Source: Anaerolineales bacterium
GTDB taxonomy: Bacteria; Chloroflexota; Anaerolineae; Anaerolineales; UBA4823
DNA: 52,453 nucleotides
Assembly: GCA_016932955.1 (NCBI GenBank)
Contig: JAFGBV010000122.1
Span: 1 to 52,453 of the forward strand
Direction: 5' to 3'
Shown: positions 23,385-32,839 of the stretch, piece after piece
How the letters are laid out: the number at the start of each line of letters is the position of its first letter
How positions within the stretch are numbered: position 1 is the stretch's first letter
The notes under the pieces: generated by a model
What the model was told of the DNA's origin: nothing
The model's database searches: none
What the model saw: only the letters and a program-made list of their open reading frames with translations
Program-made: the position numbers and the translations under genes

Positions 23385-25175
23385 CTATCCCTCCTCCACC
23401 GCCTCGAAAGCCAACCGCAGCCGCCGCACCCACACCTTGTGCTGCCTGCATGCCGCCACCAGCCGCATCCCCGGCTCGCTTTCCAGGAAGCCCCCAGAAG
23501 CGACGATCACCCCCTCCACTTGCCGATCCTTCAGCATCTCCTCCAGTCGTTCCATCCCGCCGATCACACTCACCCCGTGGATACTCCGCCCCCAGGTGTA
23601 AGGGTCTGCATCCAGGATACCCACCGGACGGTAGCCAAGCTCAGCATCACGCAGCATCCAGCGCAGCGCTAGCTCACCCGCATCGTCCGCCCCCCACAGC
23701 AGCACATTCGCTAGCCCTTTCCGCCCCCGCTGCAGGTTGTACAGCCGGTCGAGCACCTGGAACGAAGCCCGGCTTGCTGCCAGCCCCAGCAGCAGGAAGA
23801 TCACGTACAGCAAGAAAATATCCCCCCGGAACAGATCGCGTGGGTAAAGCAGCCGCTCCGCCAAGAATGCCAGCAACCCCGCCAAAAGCGCCGCCCCGCC
23901 GTAGCGTAGCAAATCATTAAAGCCCACATAGCGCCACACACCCCGATAAACCCCCAGCAGGTAAAAAGCCAGGTAAGCCGTGCCCATCGCAAACGGCCAC
24001 GAGCGCAGGAACAGCGCCATGCTCTCTTCCGTCATGTTCAGCCCGTAGCGCGTCCAGAACGCCAGGTAATAACTCACCCCAATCAGCAGCAGGTCCAGCC
24101 CAATCTCGAACATCCGCCGCTTGTAGGTCAGGTTACTCACCAGCCGCCCCAGCGTCCCCGGTGCCCCATTCGACGCGCTCACTACCTTCAAGCGCGCCAG
24201 ATACCCTGCAAACAACGAAAGCCCGATCAGTACCAGCGGCACCAGCACCAGGCTCAGGTCGTAATCCAATGCCTCCAGCGCCGCCGAAGCCACCCCCGAG
24301 ATCAGCGCCACCCCATACAGCACCAGCACCGCCTGCCGTTCGCTCAGCCCAAACGCGATCAGCCGGTGCGACGTGTGGTCCGTGCCCCCCTGCGCTGGCG
24401 ATTGTCCCCGCATTAGCCGTGTGATCGTCACCATCGTTGTATCCAGGATTGGCAGCAGGAAAAGCAGTGTCGGCACCCCGATCACAGCAAACACATTCGA
24501 AGCCTGCGCCCGCCGGGCGATTGCCAGCGCTGCAAGCGAGAAGCCAAGCAGCATGCTCCCGCTATCGCCCATAAAGATGCGCGCCGGCGGGAAGTTGAAC
24601 ACTAAAAACCCCAGGATCGCCCCCGCAAGAGAGAGCGAGAGCAGCAACAATGTGTCGTTTCCTCCCCGCCAGAAGAAGTAACTCAACACCCCCGCCGCCA
24701 CCAGCGCTACCCCTCCCGCCAGCCCGTCCATATTATCCAGCAAGTTGATCGCGTTCGTGATCCCCACCAGCCAAAAGAACGTCAGCAAGATGTTTGCGAC
24801 CGGCCAGGGGAAGAAATTGATCGTGTTATCCCCAAAGAAGATCACCACCGTGGCTGCCAGCAGTTGTCCCACCAACTTCGTCGGCGGCTTGATGCGCCTG
24901 AAATCGTCGAACAATCCCAGTGCAAACATCATCCCCGCCCCCACCAGCAGGCTCCACCGCTCTTCCAGCCCCTTGACCGTATCCGGGTATCCCAGCGCAA
25001 AGATCACCACAGTCAGCGCCCCAGCCAACAACATCCCTACTCCCCCCAGGGTAGGCGTTGCCTGTCGGTGCCAGCGATCCTTGCGCGGCACCGCCACCTT
25101 CCCCACTCGAAAGCTCAGCCAGCGCACCAGCGGCACGAAAGCCAGGCTAAGCAAAATAGCAACAATCAATGACAT
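23385..25175 (-). CDS. WecA/MraY-type polyprenyl-phosphate sugar-1-phosphate transferase fused to a CapD-like N-terminal module
   Basis: 596 residues in two modules. Residues 1-330 are a polytopic phosphoglycosyl transferase: FDDF (89-92), NLLDNMDGLAGG (144-155), GDSGSM (203-208) and the cytoplasmic HTSHR (267-271). Such enzymes attach HexNAc-1-phosphate to undecaprenyl phosphate to start O-antigen or exopolysaccharide units. Residues about 350-596 contain four more membrane helices and a Rossmann-like domain starting NVLLWGADDAGELALR, matching the N-terminal part of CapD/FlaA1 or WcaJ-type proteins without their catalytic domain. The extra module may regulate or recruit the sugar nucleotide. 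It is followed by the methyltransferase; the O-antigen-ligase-like gene lies upstream, 36 bases away. Confidence 0.88.
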   Translation of the reverse strand: MSLIVAILLSLAFVPLVRWLSFRVGKVAVPRKDRWHRQATPTLGGVGMLLAGALTVVIFALGYPDTVKGLEERWSLLVGAGMMFALGLFDDFRRIKPPTKLVGQLLAATVVIFFGDNTINFFPWPVANILLTFFWLVGITNAINLLDNMDGLAGGVALVAAGVLSYFFWRGGNDTLLLLSLSLAGAILGFLVFNFPPARIFMGDSGSMLLGFSLAALAIARRAQASNVFAVIGVPTLLFLLPILDTTMVTITRLMRGQSPAQGGTDHTSHRLIAFGLSERQAVLVLYGVALISGVASAALEALDYDLSLVLVPLVLIGLSLFAGYLARLKVVSASNGAPGTLGRLVSNLTYKRRMFEIGLDLLLIGVSYYLAFWTRYGLNMTEESMALFLRSWPFAMGTAYLAFYLLGVYRGVWRYVGFNDLLRYGGAALLAGLLAFLAERLLYPRDLFRGDIFLLYVIFLLLGLAASRASFQVLDRLYNLQRGRKGLANVLLWGADDAGELALRWMLRDAELGYRPVGILDADPYTWGRSIHGVSVIGGMERLEEMLKDRQVEGVIVASGGFLESEPGMRLVAACRQHKVWVRRLRLAFEAVEEG

Positions 25176-25211
25176 ACTGGAATACCCCGCTATATAATGA
25201 TCGTAAAAATA

Positions 25212-28200
25212 CTACGGCGTCTGCAATGCCTGGAGCTGCTGCACAAATGTTGTCAGCCTCTCTTGCTGTGCTTCCGGCGCCGCTGAAAGAGCTGCCATCG
25301 CATGTGTTAATGCGGACGTCGGGTTGCCAAGCTGGTAGGTCAGTCGCGCCAGCGTCTCCTCAATCTTCCAGATATCCGTTGCCCTCGGTCCCAGTTCCAG
25401 CGCTTGCTGGTACACGTCCAACGCCTCCTGCAGCAAGTCCTTATCCGGGTTCTCCGCATCCTGACTCGCCAGCTCGATGTACACATTCCCAGCCGATACC
25501 AGGTAACCGATCTTAGAGCTCTTCTCCGCTGACGTAGCCACCTCCACCGCCTGCAGGTAATGTTCCAGAGCCTGCTCCAGTGCTGTTGCTTTCTCTTCCG
25601 CTGTCCCCGCATTTCGCGCAATCGCCGCGTAATAATCGCCCATCAGCCCTTGCGTCATGCTGTACTGATCATCCAACTCCAGCGCATGCTCCAGCTTTTC
25701 CTGCGCCAGGTCTGGTTTCCCAAGCAGATTGAGCAGCAAGATCGCCCATTCTCCCCAGATCGTTGAGTTATTCGGGCTGAGTTGTACTGCCACGGAGTAG
25801 TAGTCGGAGGATGTTTCGGCACGTTCCTGGCGGTCGGCTGCTTCCGTTGCTGTCCCTGCCCACCATGTGTAAAGCCGCGCCAGGTTGGCAGTATGGTCCG
25901 TGTTCAACGGATTAATCCCCTGGGCTGTGATCAGATCTTCCTCTGCCTGCTGCACGAGGTCTGCCTTCGCCTGATCGTCTTCGGCAAGTTTCGCCTGCTC
26001 CAGGTAACTCCGCCCCAGGAAAAGGTAATAATGGTCCTCATTGGGCGACAGTTTTAGCGCCTCCTTGTAAAGGTACGTCGCCACATCCCATTGATCGCTC
26101 TTTGTGAACGGATCAGCCATCTTAAACATGATATCCGCGTGGATCACCCGCAGGTTGGTGGTGAATGCCAGGACAAAAACAACAATCATCGCCACCCCCG
26201 CGCTCAGCCAGCCAAACGACGCCGGGTTGGTACCTCGTGCCGGCAGCATCTCTGGCAGCGCGTAAGCCAGTCCGATCGCCATTAGCAGCAGGAAAAGATA
26301 ATAATTTGTCAGCAGCGCCCCCAAACTGGCAACCCGTTCCAGCACATCCAGTTGGTTCTCCATGGTTGTGCTGACCAGCCTCACCAGGTTGAAGCTATGC
26401 CACAACCAGAACAGCATCGTCACCCCAAACGACACTCCCAGACTCACTCCCCAGGCTTTCCACCATGTTTTCAGGTCATTTACTTCCTCCAACTGAGCGG
26501 TGGTCAGCAGCGTCCCCGCCAGCCATGTCGTCATCACCAGTGCCAGCACGCCCAGCGAACGGGCGTTATCCTTGTTTGGCAGCACCGTCATTGCATTCGC
26601 CATGATCGTGAAGACATTCTTCTCCTGGCTGGAATTGCTCACAAAATCGTACCCCAGGGTTACCATCACGATGCTCACAATCACCACCCCGATCAGCACG
26701 CCCCGCAACCATAACGGCCCACTTCCCAGGCGGTCAGTGCGGGCGTAATCCATCCGCCGGCGCTTGCCAGCCGCAGCTTTCTTGCTGCGCTTGGTTTCAA
26801 CGCTTTCTGCACCTTCCCCCTGCTCCACCTTCACTGTAGCCGCCTCCGCCTCAGCTACCCTGGGCAGGATATACCCCACCACCAGCAGCAGCCCTGCATA
26901 GACCCAGAACAGCGTGCGCGTTGCCACGATCGCAATCCCAAAGTTGATCTCCGCAAAGTGCGCCACCACCGCCGCTAGCAGCATGATGATCATCAGCGAG
27001 CTGCCACGGTCTTTCTGCCCCTCGCTGGTATCTTCCTGCTTTGCCAGGATCGCAAAGATCGTCAGGTATGCCAGCACACCCAGGATCATCCCGAAGGGTA
27101 GCCCCACCCCCAGGAATCCCACCCCCTGCCATAGCACCAATCCTGTCGCCACAATCACGCCCCCACCAATGAAGAACGCCAGGAACAGGTTGCATTGCCG
27201 CTTGCTGCGCACCAGTCCCATCCACTTCAACCCATAATAGAACACCGAGCCAAAAACAGATAAATAAGCCACCAACCCCAATCCACCCGTGATCACCAGC
27301 GAATCCCAGGTCTCATTGTGCGAGCGGTCCGGCGAAGCGTTGCGTTTCTCCAATCGCCCCAATTCCGGCGGATAGAACTGGTTGTACGCCACATACATTC
27401 CCTCCGGTCCGTACCCGATTAACGGGCGGAGGAAATTGAGCGCGTCCTTATCCCCGTCCGGGTACACAATCGCCTCGTGTGGCAGCACCAGTGCCGAAGC
27501 ACCCCGCCAAATCTGGATACGCACCTGGCTCGTGCGCTGGTCGGTATCAAAAACTTGCCCAAACCGCCCCAGCCAGGGCAGGCTGCGCAACCCCTCCAGC
27601 GGTCCATTGGGTATGTTCAACCCGATCAGGAACAACCCAGCGAGCGCTGCTACCGCGATCGCGGTTAGCATCACCCAGCGTTTGCGCCAGTACAGAGATA
27701 ATAACACGAAGAAGAAGAATAAACCCGCCAGCAGCCCCAGGAAAGGCCCACGGCTCCCGCTCATATAGATCGCGATCAATTCCAACGCCGCAATGAACAC
27801 ATAGATCGTCCCCCTCACCAGGTTCGCCCCCAACCGCTTATCCTCGCGCAGGATGCACTGGAACGACTGCACGATCCGCCCCATCGTCAGCGGCACGATC
27901 ATGATCAGGTATGCCGCAACAAAGATCGAGTTACCCATGTTCGATGCGATCCGGTTCGAAACATTGCCCCCCCACGGAACCGGGTCGATCTGGTAACGCT
28001 GCAAGATGCCATACAGGCTCACCGGTAGGCTTGCCAGGATCGCCGCCGTAATGATCCGTTCCACCTGCGCCTTTTTCCGCAGGTTAGCGATGATCGTGAT
28101 GAAGATGACGATATAAGAAAAAGTGGTATATGTCCCCTGCATACGCTGGTACGAGCCCAGCAGGCTGATCCGCGGTGTGACCGAAAAGATCGTTGCCACC

Positions 28201-28490
28201 AGGTACATCGCCGCCAACGCCGCCACCGGCGCTAATAATGGAATACGCCGTAGTGCGCCTAACAGCGAGCCACTCTTTTCCAGGTATTCCCACTTCGCCC
28301 CTCCTTGCTCCAGCAGCTTCACCACCCATGCACCCAGAGCCAGCAGCGCCAGCGAACGTACCAGTGTCGCCTTATCCGGTTCAAAGATGCGGCTGGAATA
28401 AATGTTAAAGAAAACCGGGGCAGCAATAACCGCAATGATCCACACGGCTTCCATGATCCCCTCACAATAACGGCTTAATTTCGTGGGCAT
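25212..28490 (-). CDS. O-antigen ligase/polymerase-like membrane protein with C-terminal TPRs
   Basis: About 1,092 residues from the ATG at 28490, chosen for GAGGAAGAGG just upstream; an in-frame start at 28535 is also possible. The N-terminal 500 residues hold about a dozen helices with a Wzy/WaaL-like core including the loop GPEGMYVAYNQFYPPELG and the ligase-type RSHNETWD (a His region common in Wzy_C proteins). More helices run to about 770. The final 300 residues contain tetratricopeptide repeats (AINPLNTDHTANLARLYTWW, VAVQLSPNNSTIWGEWAILL, ALELDDQYSMTQGLMGDYYA). It probably polymerises or ligates the repeat units started by the adjacent WecA-like enzyme. The large TPR tail may recruit partners; which side of the membrane it faces is not certain. 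Confidence 0.85.
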   Translation of the reverse strand: MPTKLSRYCEGIMEAVWIIAVIAAPVFFNIYSSRIFEPDKATLVRSLALLALGAWVVKLLEQGGAKWEYLEKSGSLLGALRRIPLLAPVAALAAMYLVATIFSVTPRISLLGSYQRMQGTYTTFSYIVIFITIIANLRKKAQVERIITAAILASLPVSLYGILQRYQIDPVPWGGNVSNRIASNMGNSIFVAAYLIMIVPLTMGRIVQSFQCILREDKRLGANLVRGTIYVFIAALELIAIYMSGSRGPFLGLLAGLFFFFVLLSLYWRKRWVMLTAIAVAALAGLFLIGLNIPNGPLEGLRSLPWLGRFGQVFDTDQRTSQVRIQIWRGASALVLPHEAIVYPDGDKDALNFLRPLIGYGPEGMYVAYNQFYPPELGRLEKRNASPDRSHNETWDSLVITGGLGLVAYLSVFGSVFYYGLKWMGLVRSKRQCNLFLAFFIGGGVIVATGLVLWQGVGFLGVGLPFGMILGVLAYLTIFAILAKQEDTSEGQKDRGSSLMIIMLLAAVVAHFAEINFGIAIVATRTLFWVYAGLLLVVGYILPRVAEAEAATVKVEQGEGAESVETKRSKKAAAGKRRRMDYARTDRLGSGPLWLRGVLIGVVIVSIVMVTLGYDFVSNSSQEKNVFTIMANAMTVLPNKDNARSLGVLALVMTTWLAGTLLTTAQLEEVNDLKTWWKAWGVSLGVSFGVTMLFWLWHSFNLVRLVSTTMENQLDVLERVASLGALLTNYYLFLLLMAIGLAYALPEMLPARGTNPASFGWLSAGVAMIVVFVLAFTTNLRVIHADIMFKMADPFTKSDQWDVATYLYKEALKLSPNEDHYYLFLGRSYLEQAKLAEDDQAKADLVQQAEEDLITAQGINPLNTDHTANLARLYTWWAGTATEAADRQERAETSSDYYSVAVQLSPNNSTIWGEWAILLLNLLGKPDLAQEKLEHALELDDQYSMTQGLMGDYYAAIARNAGTAEEKATALEQALEHYLQAVEVATSAEKSSKIGYLVSAGNVYIELASQDAENPDKDLLQEALDVYQQALELGPRATDIWKIEETLARLTYQLGNPTSALTHAMAALSAAPEAQQERLTTFVQQLQALQTP

Positions 28491-28657
28491 ATCCTCTTCC
28501 TCAAAGCCAAGTCGCCGAGAAGCACAGTTCCGCATCGGTCTGGCATAAGTCTCCGGGTTGTATGGTATGATTCGCCCGGGTCATTCCTTGACCATCCTGG
28601 GTTATGGAACAACCCGCTTACGATAACACAAATTCCGAGAGACATCAAGGCTAAGTC

Positions 28658-30139
28658 ATGAGTCTTGCCCAGCGCAGCGTGCGTTCTTCTACGTACAACA
28701 TAGCCGCCAGTGCGATTCAAACCATAGTCCAGTTTGGGCGCTCTATCGTGTTGGCTCGCCTACTGGCTCCGGATGATTTCGGCATCTATTCTTACGTGAT
28801 GTCCTTTGTTGTTCTCACCCGTGACCTGCCCTCTTTTGGCATGATCTCTGCCCTGTTACATAGGGCATGCGAGAGCGAAGGAGAGCAGGCATTACGCGTG
28901 CACTTCACGCTCAGTCTTATATTTAACTTGATTTGGGCTTCAGGGCTGGCTGGTATCGGCTATTTCGTCATAGTTCCTAAAAACCATTGGGTGCTCCTGG
29001 TGATCCTTGCGACACAGGTAGTCGATAATCTTTCCCTGACCGGCAAGATGGCGCTAGCCCGTAAGGTGCTTTTTGCGCGCATCGCCGTGATCAACACGAT
29101 AATCACTGTTTTGGGCACAGCCACGGCCCTCCTGCTGGCATGGCGAGGCGCAGGGCTACTAAGCCTGGTCTCCACGGATATCATTGCTGCCCTAGTCCCC
29201 ATCATTGGCTATTACATTTACCAACCCACCTGGAAACCGCGCCTGGGATGGTCTCGCGACGTGGTTCATTATTTTATTTCTTTCGGCAAGCGTAGCCTGG
29301 TTGCATCTCTCTTGCAAGAAGCAATGGACAACGTAGACGATCTCTGGACCGGGAGGCTGCTGGGGGATGCAGCCCTTGGCTACTATTCGCGTGCTTATAC
29401 CTTCGCCACTTATCCGCGCCGTGTGCTGGCGATGCCGCTCAACAACGTGGCTGCTAGCACCTACGCCTCGCTAAAAGAAAATCGTAAGCGCCTCTCCCAG
29501 GCTTTCTTCCGCGTCAATGCTTTCCTTGTGCGTTCCGGCTTCTTCTTTGCAGGCCTTATGGCTTTGGTAGCGCCGGAGTTTATCCACCTGGCGATTGGCA
29601 TCAAATGGTTGCCGATGCTAGATGCTTTCCGCCTGATGCTCATCTACACCATGCTCGACCCCATCAAGGCTACCATCTCAAATGTCTTCACAGCGGTCGG
29701 AAAACCCGAAAAAACCGTACTTGCCCGGTTGATCGGACTATGCATCATGCTGATTGGCCTGGTGATTCTGGGGCCGCGCTGGGGCATCGCCGGGGTCGCC
29801 CTGGCAGTGGATATCATGATTGTCGTCACCATCACCATATTGCTCTGTCAGGCACGGGCCCACGTCGACTTTTCTCTACGACGTATGTCCGCGATTCCCG
29901 CCCTGGCATTGGGTCTGGGCATGCTGGCAGCGCGAGCGGCCATCGCCCTACCTGGCATTGTTGGCTCTCCCTGGCGCACTGGTGGGCTCAAGATCGTAGT
30001 TTTTTCCCTGATCTATGGCGCCACTTTGTTGCTCCTAGAGCGTGAGTTGATCCCCATGCTGTTCAAGATCTACCGTCAACTCCGCCCAGAGCATATCCAA
30101 GAAACGGATGCAAAACCCACTGATGTAGAGCAAACATGA
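28658..30139 (+). CDS. Wzx-type polysaccharide flippase (MOP/Polysacc_synt family)
   Basis: 493 residues with about 14 predicted helices. The N-terminal SSTYNIAASAIQTIVQFGRSIVLARLLAPDDFGIYSYV is characteristic of Wzx/PST translocases that flip lipid-linked oligosaccharide across the inner membrane. The C-terminal tail after 470 is soluble. It begins the long plus-strand surface-glycan operon and overlaps the first sulfotransferase by four bases (ATGA). Divergent from the polymerase-like gene across a 167-base gap that should hold both promoters; none matches consensus well. Confidence 0.9.
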   Translation: MSLAQRSVRSSTYNIAASAIQTIVQFGRSIVLARLLAPDDFGIYSYVMSFVVLTRDLPSFGMISALLHRACESEGEQALRVHFTLSLIFNLIWASGLAGIGYFVIVPKNHWVLLVILATQVVDNLSLTGKMALARKVLFARIAVINTIITVLGTATALLLAWRGAGLLSLVSTDIIAALVPIIGYYIYQPTWKPRLGWSRDVVHYFISFGKRSLVASLLQEAMDNVDDLWTGRLLGDAALGYYSRAYTFATYPRRVLAMPLNNVAASTYASLKENRKRLSQAFFRVNAFLVRSGFFFAGLMALVAPEFIHLAIGIKWLPMLDAFRLMLIYTMLDPIKATISNVFTAVGKPEKTVLARLIGLCIMLIGLVILGPRWGIAGVALAVDIMIVVTITILLCQARAHVDFSLRRMSAIPALALGLGMLAARAAIALPGIVGSPWRTGGLKIVVFSLIYGATLLLLERELIPMLFKIYRQLRPEHIQETDAKPTDVEQT

Positions 30140-30966
30140 TTATTACTGACCAATTTGTTATGTTGAATTTCCCCAAGACCGGCAGCAGTTTTGTGCGCCA
30201 GGTACTCAAGAACATTCACGGCTACAACCACCTGCCAAATCGGCTGCGCCACGCGCTTCACCTTGAGCAGCCCCCCCCCATGATCGAGCTGCTTCTACCT
30301 GTCGTCGAAGGCACACAAACTTATAAAACTCGTGGCCCTCATGGAACCTACCAGCAAATTCCAGATGAGCATCGGCACAAAACGATCGTCAGCTTGGTTC
30401 GCAATCCTTATGATCGCTACATCTCTGCTTACCTGTATGGATTCTGGAAGAAAAAATACTCGGCACTATTTCCGGATATTATACAAGAGTACCCAAATTT
30501 CCCAAACATCAGCTTTGTGGAGTATTATCACCTTGCCCATTTACATGCACGTACCAATAAGCTCAAGGGCATTTCTCCCAAGGTCGACTTGGGTGTGAAT
30601 ACCATTCAATTCATCCAATTCTATTTTCCCTACCCTCAAACAGTGCTTACACGCATAGATGAGGACTATATCACCGAAAAGCATTATACGGATGATATGC
30701 CAACTATCAGATTCCTGCACCAGGAAAACTTAAACCAGGAGCTTCACGCATTTCTCGCTAACTGCGGATATCCACAGCAGAAGATCGCTTTTCTCCGCAA
30801 CGCGAAGCGAATAAACGTAAGTCAGCGTGGAAAGAACCAACAAATGCGCACAGATTTCATCACCTCTGACCTAGCAGAGCAAATCTACAAACGGGACCGC
30901 CTATTATTTGACCTGTTCCCAGAGTATAAATGGTCGCTTGACAAGAAAGACCAGGTAGACCCGTGA
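30136..30966 (+). CDS. Sulfotransferase-like protein 1
   Basis: 276 residues. The 5'-PSB-like loop NFPKTGSSFVR (11-21) and 3'-phosphate motif IVSLVRNPYDRYISAYLYGF (R89, S97) define a PAPS-dependent sulfotransferase fold. It should transfer sulfate to a sugar hydroxyl or amino group; acceptor unknown. It starts in the flippase stop and its TGA overlaps the next GTG start, so it is tightly coupled. Lower GC than the rest of the window (for example 23 of 60 bases at 30421-30480), suggesting acquisition from outside. Confidence 0.8.
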   Translation: MIITDQFVMLNFPKTGSSFVRQVLKNIHGYNHLPNRLRHALHLEQPPPMIELLLPVVEGTQTYKTRGPHGTYQQIPDEHRHKTIVSLVRNPYDRYISAYLYGFWKKKYSALFPDIIQEYPNFPNISFVEYYHLAHLHARTNKLKGISPKVDLGVNTIQFIQFYFPYPQTVLTRIDEDYITEKHYTDDMPTIRFLHQENLNQELHAFLANCGYPQQKIAFLRNAKRINVSQRGKNQQMRTDFITSDLAEQIYKRDRLLFDLFPEYKWSLDKKDQVDP

Positions 30967-31799
30967 TCATCCGCATCGTTCAGCGCAAGCAACACCAGGT
31001 GCGCCATGCGATCCATCGCTTTGCAGCCAGGCGCTGGAAACCTTGGTCAGAGCGACCTAAAGTCTTGCTGAATAGCGTTCCAAAATCTGGCACCAACCTG
31101 CTCAGCCGTTGCCTGGAACTAATGCCCGGCTTGACATTCTTGCAAGTGTCGCTCAATCGGCCAAAAGGTCCGCTGGACCTAAGAAATAAGCTGCTGCGCG
31201 CCTATCCTGGCAGTTTCATAAAGGGACATATCCTGTACACAAACGAATACCAGGAAATCATCCAAAACCTTAATTTCACCACATTGCTGATGGTGCGTGA
31301 TCCACGCGATATCGCCGTTTCATTGATGCACTGGGTTACCTACAAGAATCCACATCACCGCCTGCACCATTACTTTTCCAGCCTGAAAGATGATAACGAA
31401 CGTTTGATGGCAGTGATCCGAGGCGTCCTCCCACACGCGATTGGCGACCAACGCGGCCTGGAAAATATTGCCGAGTACGTCGGTGCATTTCTTCCCTGGA
31501 CTGCAGCTGGAAGCTGTGTCGTCCGTTTTGAATATCTGGTTGGTCCAGATGGCGGCGGAAGCCAAGAAAAACAATTCCGAGAGGTGCAAAAGATTGCCCA
31601 TCATATCAACATCACACTCGGAGACGCCCAAATAGAGGCCATTGCCAAGCAGTTATATTCCAGCCACAGCCACACCTTTCGCAGAGGGCAGATTGGCGAT
31701 TGGAGCAGCCACTTCATGCCTCAACACCAGGCAGCTTTCCAGGAATTGGCTAATCCGCTGCTGAGTTCACTTGGCTATGCGGAATACCAGGAATGGTAA
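30963..31799 (+). CDS. Sulfotransferase-like protein 2
   Basis: 278 residues, GTG start overlapping the previous stop. PAPS loop VPKSGTNLLSRCLELMPGLT (39 onward) and 3'-phosphate motif LLMVRDPRDIAVSLMHWVTY (R112, S120) are clear. Its pattern is closer to the classical Sulfotransfer_1 group than its neighbour. It overlaps the next gene by seven bases. Likely sulfates a different position of the same glycan; acceptor unknown. Confidence 0.8.
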   Translation: MIIRIVQRKQHQVRHAIHRFAARRWKPWSERPKVLLNSVPKSGTNLLSRCLELMPGLTFLQVSLNRPKGPLDLRNKLLRAYPGSFIKGHILYTNEYQEIIQNLNFTTLLMVRDPRDIAVSLMHWVTYKNPHHRLHHYFSSLKDDNERLMAVIRGVLPHAIGDQRGLENIAEYVGAFLPWTAAGSCVVRFEYLVGPDGGGSQEKQFREVQKIAHHINITLGDAQIEAIAKQLYSSHSHTFRRGQIGDWSSHFMPQHQAAFQELANPLLSSLGYAEYQEW

Positions 31800-32839
31800 T
31801 TTACATCATGACGGATCACACGGCGCCTATCTATATCATGAGCTCAGAACGCTCCGGTAGCAACTTACTGCGTACCTTGCTTTCAAATCACTCCCGGATC
31901 GCTGCCCCACTTGCCCCGCAGCTTCTTCCCCTCTTCCACTGTCGTTCTGCTTATTATGAGCCCCTCGACCTAAAAGCCAACGCTATCTGCCTAACTGAAG
32001 ATATGCTCGCCCTGGTCAATCACCCTTACTATAACTGGGAGCTTGCCAAAGATGTTTATGCAATGTATGAAAAATATCGTCCTCAAGAGTTTCTAGATTT
32101 CTTTACCCTGCTCTACCGCGAAAAACAAAAAATGCACCAGAAACATCGCTTCGTGTGCAAGGAAAACCGCCTATTTGAGTTCGCGCCCCTCCTTCTAGCA
32201 TATAATCCACAATCCCGCGTGATCTACCTGTATCGTGATCCCCGCGATGTTGTCGCCTCATTTTCCCATCTCCCCTTTGGGCCCAAAACAGCATATGCAG
32301 CTGCTTGCCTTTGGCATTCCGAACAGGAAAAGTGCCGCTTACTAGTGCAAACCTTCCGGCTGCCCGTCTTCACAGTGCAGTATGAACGGCTGCTCTCCGA
32401 AACACCCAAAGTGATGACAGACCTGCTGGCCTTCCTGGATGAGTCTCCTGAGGAGAACTGCTTCCAGGTTGATGTGCAAAAGAACGTTGCGGTAGTCAGC
32501 AATCCCGCTTGGCAAAACCTATCCAAGCCAATCCTCACCTCCAACTCTGGCAAATACCGGATAGAGCTTTCATTGCAAACCATCCGCATGATCGAGGGCG
32601 TCAACCGGGAACATATGTTGCGCCTGGGTTATCCTTTCGATACAGAAGCTGATTGGAAACCACACCACCTGTATCGCTACCTAGATTACCTGAAGGCCAT
32701 CACAGGCGCAGATAAAAAAGGACCCCGTCAGGTCGATCCGTTGCTTGCCAATCGCAATGCATGGCTGGATCGGATAACCCGCCAGCGCCGCGCAGAATGG
32801 CTCGCCCATCAAAACACCAACCTTGAGGCAGCCCAATGA
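31793..32839 (+). CDS. Sulfotransferase-like protein 3
   Basis: 348 residues. 5' loop IMSSERSGSNLLRTLLSNH (15-33) and 3' motif VIYLYRDPRDVVASFSHLPF (R148, S156). This ERSGSNLL form resembles a subgroup often found in polysaccharide loci. A second in-frame ATG lies at 31808. Its C-terminus is rich in basic and aromatic residues. It overlaps both neighbours, so it belongs to the same operon. No membrane segment. Confidence 0.8.
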   Translation: MVIYIMTDHTAPIYIMSSERSGSNLLRTLLSNHSRIAAPLAPQLLPLFHCRSAYYEPLDLKANAICLTEDMLALVNHPYYNWELAKDVYAMYEKYRPQEFLDFFTLLYREKQKMHQKHRFVCKENRLFEFAPLLLAYNPQSRVIYLYRDPRDVVASFSHLPFGPKTAYAAACLWHSEQEKCRLLVQTFRLPVFTVQYERLLSETPKVMTDLLAFLDESPEENCFQVDVQKNVAVVSNPAWQNLSKPILTSNSGKYRIELSLQTIRMIEGVNREHMLRLGYPFDTEADWKPHHLYRYLDYLKAITGADKKGPRQVDPLLANRNAWLDRITRQRRAEWLAHQNTNLEAAQ

